From contig JAKSDA010000032.1 in assembly GCA_022360315.1 (NCBI GenBank), positions 1-46,141 on the forward strand: DNA of 46,141 bases. Direction: 5' to 3'. The notes below the pieces were generated by a model. That model saw nothing but the letters and a program-made list of their open reading frames with translations, did no database searches and was not told the origin of the DNA. The stretch comes from Pseudomonadota bacterium (GTDB lineage Bacteria; Myxococcota_A; Polyangia; Haliangiales; Haliangiaceae). This document shows, one piece after another, positions 42,374 through 46,141 of this stretch (its first letter is position 1; each line of letters starts with the position of its first letter). The position numbers were made by a program, and so were the translations under genes.

Positions 42374-43531
42374 TCAGTCCGAGGCGACGGGACGGCGCAG
42401 GCCGACGAGGCGCCAGGGATGGCGTTTGACGATGCGGCCGAGCTGCTTGGCATCTTCGGGAAACTCGGGGTCGTGCAGGAGAGCACCGATCGATCCCTCG
42501 CCGCGCTCGAGCATGGCGACTAGCTCTTTTGCCCGGGCCAAAGTAGCCTCGATTGTAGCTAGCGATTGCTCTGCTCTATCAATGGATTGAGCAATCCTCT
42601 CGCGGGTCCCCGGGGGCAACCCGATGGTGCGCAGCCTGGCCAGATCGGCGGCAAATGTCTGTATGGGCTCGCGCAGCGTGGCCACTGCGGCCTGGGCCGC
42701 TGCCATGGTCTGGCGGCCCTGGCGGGCCAGAGCAGTCACATCGGACCAGGTCAGATCGGCGCTGGCCCAGGTGCGGTAGAACGCCCCGGCCTCTGCAATC
42801 AGATCGGCCAGGGCGGCGCGCGCCCCTGCCACCTCTGCAGTGTCGCCTTCGATCAGCCTCAGAGTCTCGACTAACTGCCGGAGCGCTCTGGCAAGCGCCC
42901 GACCCTCGGGCGCCACATCGTCCAGGAAGGTCCGGGCGATCATCAGATTGCCATAGGACCGCCACAGCACGCGATCGATATGCGGCGGATCGATACCGCG
43001 TACCTCGTCGCCCTCGGCAAGCGGCCTTTGCTCTTGGCTCTGCGCCTCGTCCGAGCGCCGATGGCTGCGATCGGGCGACGGGCCAATGGTCACGTATCGC
43101 TCGCCAAAGACACCCTTGTTGGCAATGAAATATGCGCCGCGGTACGGCGCCCAAGAGGAGTAGCGGTCTTTGATCGCAATGATCGCGGCCACGCCGCCAG
43201 TGCCGTGTAGGGGGTGGTCGCGACCCGCGAGGTGGTGCGGCACCAGGCTCAGCGCCACCACCTTGCCGATTTTGCGCCCGGCGAGCCGGACCTCCGCACC
43301 TTCGCGCAGACCGCCGAGGTGCTCGAAATATACGGTCGCGCGCAAGCCAGACCGCGATCGGCAGCCGTCAAATACGATCAAGAGCGCGACCAGTGAACAC
43401 AATACCGCGAGCGAAACCAGGCCAACCCGCAGAGTGAGCTCGTGGTCGCGTATTGCCAATTCGGTTGATCGAGCAGCCCGACGTCTCGATGCCGCACCGG
43501 GCCCTGTTTCTGTTGGAGGCATCTGTGCCAT
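42374..43531 (-). CDS. MCE/MlaD-family lipid-transport protein, divergent
   Basis: This 385-aa protein has a charged N-terminus, one transmembrane segment at about 36-54 ('VGLVSLAVLCSLVALLIVF') and an MCE domain at about 65-160 ('LRATVYFEHLGGLREGAEVR', 'GRKIGKVVAL', 'GVFGERYVTIGP'). A long helical C-terminal region suited to a needle or coiled assembly follows. MCE proteins carry lipids between membranes, usually with an MlaE permease and MlaF ATPase, neither of which is here. It lies 33 bp after a second MCE gene, so the two are cotranscribed. The insertion within the MCE core ('HHLAGRDHPLHGTGG') is unlike its neighbour. It converges with the beta-lactamase-fold gene, 39 bp apart. Confidence 0.88.
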   Translation of the reverse strand: MAQMPPTETGPGAASRRRAARSTELAIRDHELTLRVGLVSLAVLCSLVALLIVFDGCRSRSGLRATVYFEHLGGLREGAEVRLAGRKIGKVVALSLVPHHLAGRDHPLHGTGGVAAIIAIKDRYSSWAPYRGAYFIANKGVFGERYVTIGPSPDRSHRRSDEAQSQEQRPLAEGDEVRGIDPPHIDRVLWRSYGNLMIARTFLDDVAPEGRALARALRQLVETLRLIEGDTAEVAGARAALADLIAEAGAFYRTWASADLTWSDVTALARQGRQTMAAAQAAVATLREPIQTFAADLARLRTIGLPPGTRERIAQSIDRAEQSLATIEATLARAKELVAMLERGEGSIGALLHDPEFPEDAKQLGRIVKRHPWRLVGLRRPVASD

Positions 43532-43564
43532 GCAAATGTCCCGTTCAGTGCAAGACCGGCTCGA

Positions 43565-44584
43565 CTATTCCTTCCAGAAAAACTTCCATGGGTTGCGTTT
43601 GAGATCGCGAATCATCTCGCGCAAATCGGCATAGATCTCCTCGCGGACAAGCAGCGCGCCAACAGTGCCCTTGCCGCGGCGAAGATCGGCGACCATGCCG
43701 TCGACGTTGTCGATCAGACCGCTGGCATTGTCGACCGCCACAGCCACGCGATCCACCGCACCGATCGTGCGCTCGATGCGCTCGTCAGTGATCGAAAGGG
43801 TCACCCGATTGGCATCGCGAACCAGAGTCTCGATCGGCGGCGTCAAAGTCGTGATCGATCGATTTGCACTCACCAATAGCAGATCGGCATCGCGGATGGT
43901 CTTTTCAATCACGCGAGGGTCGCCCAGACCCTGGTTGACCTTGGCGAGAGTATCACTCGCCTCACCGGCCAGGCGACTGGTCCGCGCAATCAACTCACCC
44001 AGCGATTCGCGGTTCTCGACCAGCAGGGTATTGACCTCGCCAACCGCACTGGCCCCGTTGGCCAAAAGATTGCGGATCAGATCGCGATCGTCGCGCAATA
44101 CACTCGACACCGAGTCGAGCACCTCGTAGAGCCGCGAGATGATCAAATCAGTGCGCGGCGGATCGTTGCCGACCAGGACACTGCCGGGCTCGATCGGCGG
44201 GTTGTCATAATCATCACCCGGCACAATTTCCAGATATTGCTCGCCGAGCACTCCGGCTGTGTTGACATAGAACTCGGCATCGCGACGGATGGATTTGCGA
44301 GCGCGATCTTCAATCCATATTTCCAGCCGAACTTGCACTCGACGGCCCTGCACCTCGTCGAATTCGCCACCCTTGAATATGACCTCCCGCACCTTGCCCA
44401 CCTTTATGCCCGATACCTTGACCGGTGCTCCTGGCTTGATGTTGCCACTGAAATCGAAATCGACTGCCAGCTCGTAGCCAGAACGGATGGAGAAACCACC
44501 CAAGACCACGATAAAGCCCACGAGCAGGGCTGCAGCGCTTGCGATAAAAACCCCGACCTTGAATTCCAGACCTCGTGTACGCAT
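43565..44584 (-). CDS. MCE/MlaD-family lipid-transport protein
   Basis: This 339-aa protein has a short cytosolic N-terminus ('TRGLEFKVG'), one transmembrane segment at about 10-30 ('VGVFIASAAALLVGFIVVLG') and an MCE domain at about 38-135 ('GYELAVDFDFSGNIKPGAPV', 'VSGIKVGKVREV', 'TAGVLGEQYLEIVPG'). A helical C-terminal region follows ('SVSSVLRDDRDLIRNLLANG') and ends 'LKRNPWKFFWKE', a tail common in MlaD-type proteins. It should form a hexameric periplasmic lipid channel. I chose ATG 44584 with GAGGAG upstream; GTG 44590 is possible. It is first in a two-gene unit; permease and ATPase genes must be elsewhere. Confidence 0.93.
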   Translation of the reverse strand: MRTRGLEFKVGVFIASAAALLVGFIVVLGGFSIRSGYELAVDFDFSGNIKPGAPVKVSGIKVGKVREVIFKGGEFDEVQGRRVQVRLEIWIEDRARKSIRRDAEFYVNTAGVLGEQYLEIVPGDDYDNPPIEPGSVLVGNDPPRTDLIISRLYEVLDSVSSVLRDDRDLIRNLLANGASAVGEVNTLLVENRESLGELIARTSRLAGEASDTLAKVNQGLGDPRVIEKTIRDADLLLVSANRSITTLTPPIETLVRDANRVTLSITDERIERTIGAVDRVAVAVDNASGLIDNVDGMVADLRRGKGTVGALLVREEIYADLREMIRDLKRNPWKFFWKE

Positions 44585-44694
44585 GATCACTCCTCGAGTA
44601 GGCCGGCATTATCTACCATCTCGCCCAAGCCAATACCGATGCGCTGTCCAGGGCGTTGACGGTACCTGTTGGACCTGGCCGGGTGGCTCAGCCA

Positions 44695-45090
44695 GCGCAC
44701 TGTTTCTGCCTCCGGATCCTGCGGAGCCGCGCGCCCCGAGAACTCGCTGAGCCTCAGGTGAGGTCTACTGGCTCCAGCCAGGGCGCTTTTTCTGCTCCCG
44801 GAACCAGAGTGCCGAGATGCTCCGGGCACTCGCTGAGCCTCGAGTGGGGCCTATTGGCTCCAGCCGGAGCGCTTTTTCTGCTTCCAGAACCGAGGTGCCA
44901 GGCTACTCCGGCACTCGCTGAGCTCCGGGTGAGGCCATTGGCTTTGCCCCGAAGCTCAGCTGGTTGTCGGGGAGCCGGGTGAGACAGGCTCCAGGGCTCA
45001 GCCGGTTGTGCCAACCAGGTCGATTGCCGCTGCTCCGAAGCTCAGTTAGTTGTCGGGGAGCCGGGTGAGACAGGCTCCGGGGCAGACCTG
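44695..45090. repeat. degenerate tandem array with ~86-bp period
   Basis: Three imperfect copies start at 44695, 44783 and 44869 (marker GCGC..TTTCTGC). They share ACTCGCTGAGC at 44742, 44828 and 44913, so the spacing is 85-88 bp. A second, related pair starts at 44951 and 45037 (marker GAAGCTCAG) and shares the 20-mer GGGGAGCCGGGTGAGACAGG at 44969 and 45055, exactly 86 bp apart. The period is not a multiple of three, so coding is unlikely. The array fills the divergent gap between the MCE operon and the last gene. It is not CRISPR-like. Confidence 0.75.
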
Positions 45091-45154
45091 CTGCCCGGTG
45101 TGGTCAAACAATCCAGACTAGTTTATGCCGCTCTGGCGTGCCACGATTCGGGCC

Positions 45155-45985
45155 ATGCCGAAAACCGATCCCAGCGCAGCGGAAGACGCGTTCCTGAGCT
45201 TGAAACCCAGGCTGGATGAGCTACCCGAGGATGAGTTGACGACTGTGAACCTCGATGTTCAAAAGGTTGCCAGCGCCATCATCGCTATCGGCCGCAAGAT
45301 TCGCCAGCCCGAAATCAGGTCGCGTTTTGCCGGGCTGCCGCGAGATGAATTCGATATTCGAAACGTCGATGGCCTGGAAGCTGCGGGCATGGCCGCGTTT
45401 CATGCCACGATCGAGCTCTTGCGTGCTTCGGTTCACGGTTCCGAGGCCAAGGTGCCGCTCTCGATGGTCGAACACGCCAACCAGATCAAACAGCGCATGC
45501 TCGACCTGCTCGATTACCACGTCGGCGATGATCCGGTTGATGGTCCCGAGATCAACTCGATCCGCCAGGGCCAGGGCTATACCGATCTGGCATCCGATCT
45601 ATTGCGTCTGGCCGAGCTGTACAACAAGCACGATGAGCTCGTACGGCGCGATATCAAGAATTACGTGACCACCGACCGGGAGCAAGCCGGACGCCTCGGT
45701 CATGAGATTCTCGCCGTGCTCGGCAAAAATCGCGATAGTACACAACGCTTGTGGTCTCTATATGTGCGCCGCTGCTTGACCTTGATCAGGAATATGTATG
45801 GCGAGGTGAGCGCCGCAGGTCGTTGGCTCTATCGCCGCCAAGATGCAAATAGCATGTTTCCCTCGCTCTATACGATTTTGCGCCGGCGACCCGGAAACCG
45901 GACCAATACCTCCAATTCGTCCAGTGCCCCCCGTGCCCCCGATACAACACGTGACATGGACATCGAGGTGCCCGAAACCGATTGA
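45155..45985 (+). CDS. hypothetical protein
   Basis: This 276-aa protein is soluble, mostly helical and charged, with no family I recognise. It has 'DELTTVNLDVQKVASAIIAI' near the start, then 'EHANQIKQRMLDLLDYHVGD', 'LLRLAELYNKHDELVRRDIK' and 'RLWSLYVRRCLTLIRNMYGE'. The last ~45 residues are low-complexity (Asn, Ser, Thr, Pro rich) and look disordered. The helical ~220-residue core could be a scaffold or adaptor. I chose ATG 45155 over an in-frame earlier start at 45125. It is divergent from the MCE operon across the ~86-bp repeat array; the sequence after it to the window end is AT-rich with no gene seen. Confidence 0.7.
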   Translation: MPKTDPSAAEDAFLSLKPRLDELPEDELTTVNLDVQKVASAIIAIGRKIRQPEIRSRFAGLPRDEFDIRNVDGLEAAGMAAFHATIELLRASVHGSEAKVPLSMVEHANQIKQRMLDLLDYHVGDDPVDGPEINSIRQGQGYTDLASDLLRLAELYNKHDELVRRDIKNYVTTDREQAGRLGHEILAVLGKNRDSTQRLWSLYVRRCLTLIRNMYGEVSAAGRWLYRRQDANSMFPSLYTILRRRPGNRTNTSNSSSAPRAPDTTRDMDIEVPETD

Positions 45986-46101
45986 TGGCAATTCGGTTGA
46001 CTAGCTAGTTCCCGTCCCTAAATCCTTAATGTGCTGATATTACAAGAAAATTCGCCCATTTTGCGCCCTTTCTGTGCAGTGTGATTTGGCCGAGAACAGC
46101 A

Positions 46102-46117
46102 CAATTGAGCAATTGAG
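46102..46117 (+). repeat. 8-bp direct repeat CAATTGAG x2 in AT-rich right-edge region
   Basis: The final ~150 bases are noticeably richer in A/T than the rest of the window and contain CAATTGAG twice in tandem at 46102-46109 and 46110-46117. This may be an upstream control region for a gene beyond the window. Nothing else is seen there. Confidence 0.4.
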
Positions 46118-46141
46118 GCGAAATTCGGAAAAATTTTGTAC

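Noticed and set aside
44695..45090. Possible CRISPR array
   Set aside because: Repeats are ~86 bp and degenerate, with no unique spacers of uniform size and no cas genes.

Overview
This is a high-GC, gene-dense bacterial chromosome segment. The gene content points to a delta-proteobacterial lineage, most likely Myxococcota. The signs are a CarD/CdnL-type regulator with a strong promoter, a sigma-54 activator with a PocR-like sensor, a zinc-ribbon plus proline-rich membrane protein carrying a KTIMG-type motif, several lipoproteins, a copper monooxygenase-like lipoprotein, a two-GAF GGDEF protein and two tandem MCE/MlaD proteins. The taxonomic call is inference. No rRNA, tRNA, CRISPR array, complete insertion sequence or prophage was seen.

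Layout. 0-2.1 kb (minus strand): a decayed fasciclin (FAS1) gene, an ECF sigma factor and an overlapping RskA-type anti-sigma factor. 2.1-2.4 kb: a small unknown minus-strand gene. 2.5-8.0 kb (plus): a tight operon for purine-ring breakdown with a flavoprotein oxidoreductase, allantoinase, allantoicase, 5-hydroxyisourate hydrolase and an HpcH/CitE-like aldolase. No classical uricase, OHCU decarboxylase or ureidoglycolate lyase is visible. 8.2-13.3 kb: a large TlpA/thioredoxin-domain protein and class II (B12-dependent) ribonucleotide reductase with a roughly 390-base leader. 13.6-14.6 kb: a PHM-like copper monooxygenase lipoprotein.

14.7-18.3 kb (minus): a GAF-GAF-GGDEF diguanylate cyclase, TrmB, a Nudix hydrolase and a short transaldolase. 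18.4-27.6 kb (plus): a DUF72-like protein, leucyl aminopeptidase, a CarD/CdnL-like regulator, an unknown protein, a dolichol-phosphate-mannose-synthase-like glycosyltransferase, a second unknown protein and asparagine synthetase. 27.6-32.1 kb: a lipoprotein, an ArsO-like flavin monooxygenase, a nucleotidyltransferase-fold protein and an acyl-CoA dehydrogenase.

32.1-37.3 kb (minus): a secreted 16-residue-repeat (beta-flower type) protein, a cysteine-rich lipoprotein, a PocR/sigma-54 activator, an MpaA-like M14 peptidase that seems to lack a normal start codon, and a zinc-ribbon/proline-rich membrane protein. 37.4-42.3 kb (plus): a double cyclic-nucleotide-binding protein, a membrane-anchored subtilase with a C-terminal multi-TM region, and a class C beta-lactamase-fold lipoprotein. 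42.4-44.6 kb (minus): two MCE/MlaD proteins. 44.7-45.1 kb: a degenerate array of about 86-bp repeats. 45.2-46.0 kb: an unknown gene.

The most coherent system is the purine operon, with an unassigned flavoprotein at its head and a poorly characterised aldolase at its end. The most evolutionarily telling locus is the sigma/anti-sigma pair beside a frameshifted and truncated FAS1 gene, which echoes the SigK-RskA-MPT70/83 arrangement of mycobacteria. Other structured elements are a perfect 23-bp hairpin at 32.54 kb, a perfect 14-bp hairpin at 34.74 kb, a 17-bp inverted-repeat pair at the left edge, and several small tandem duplications.
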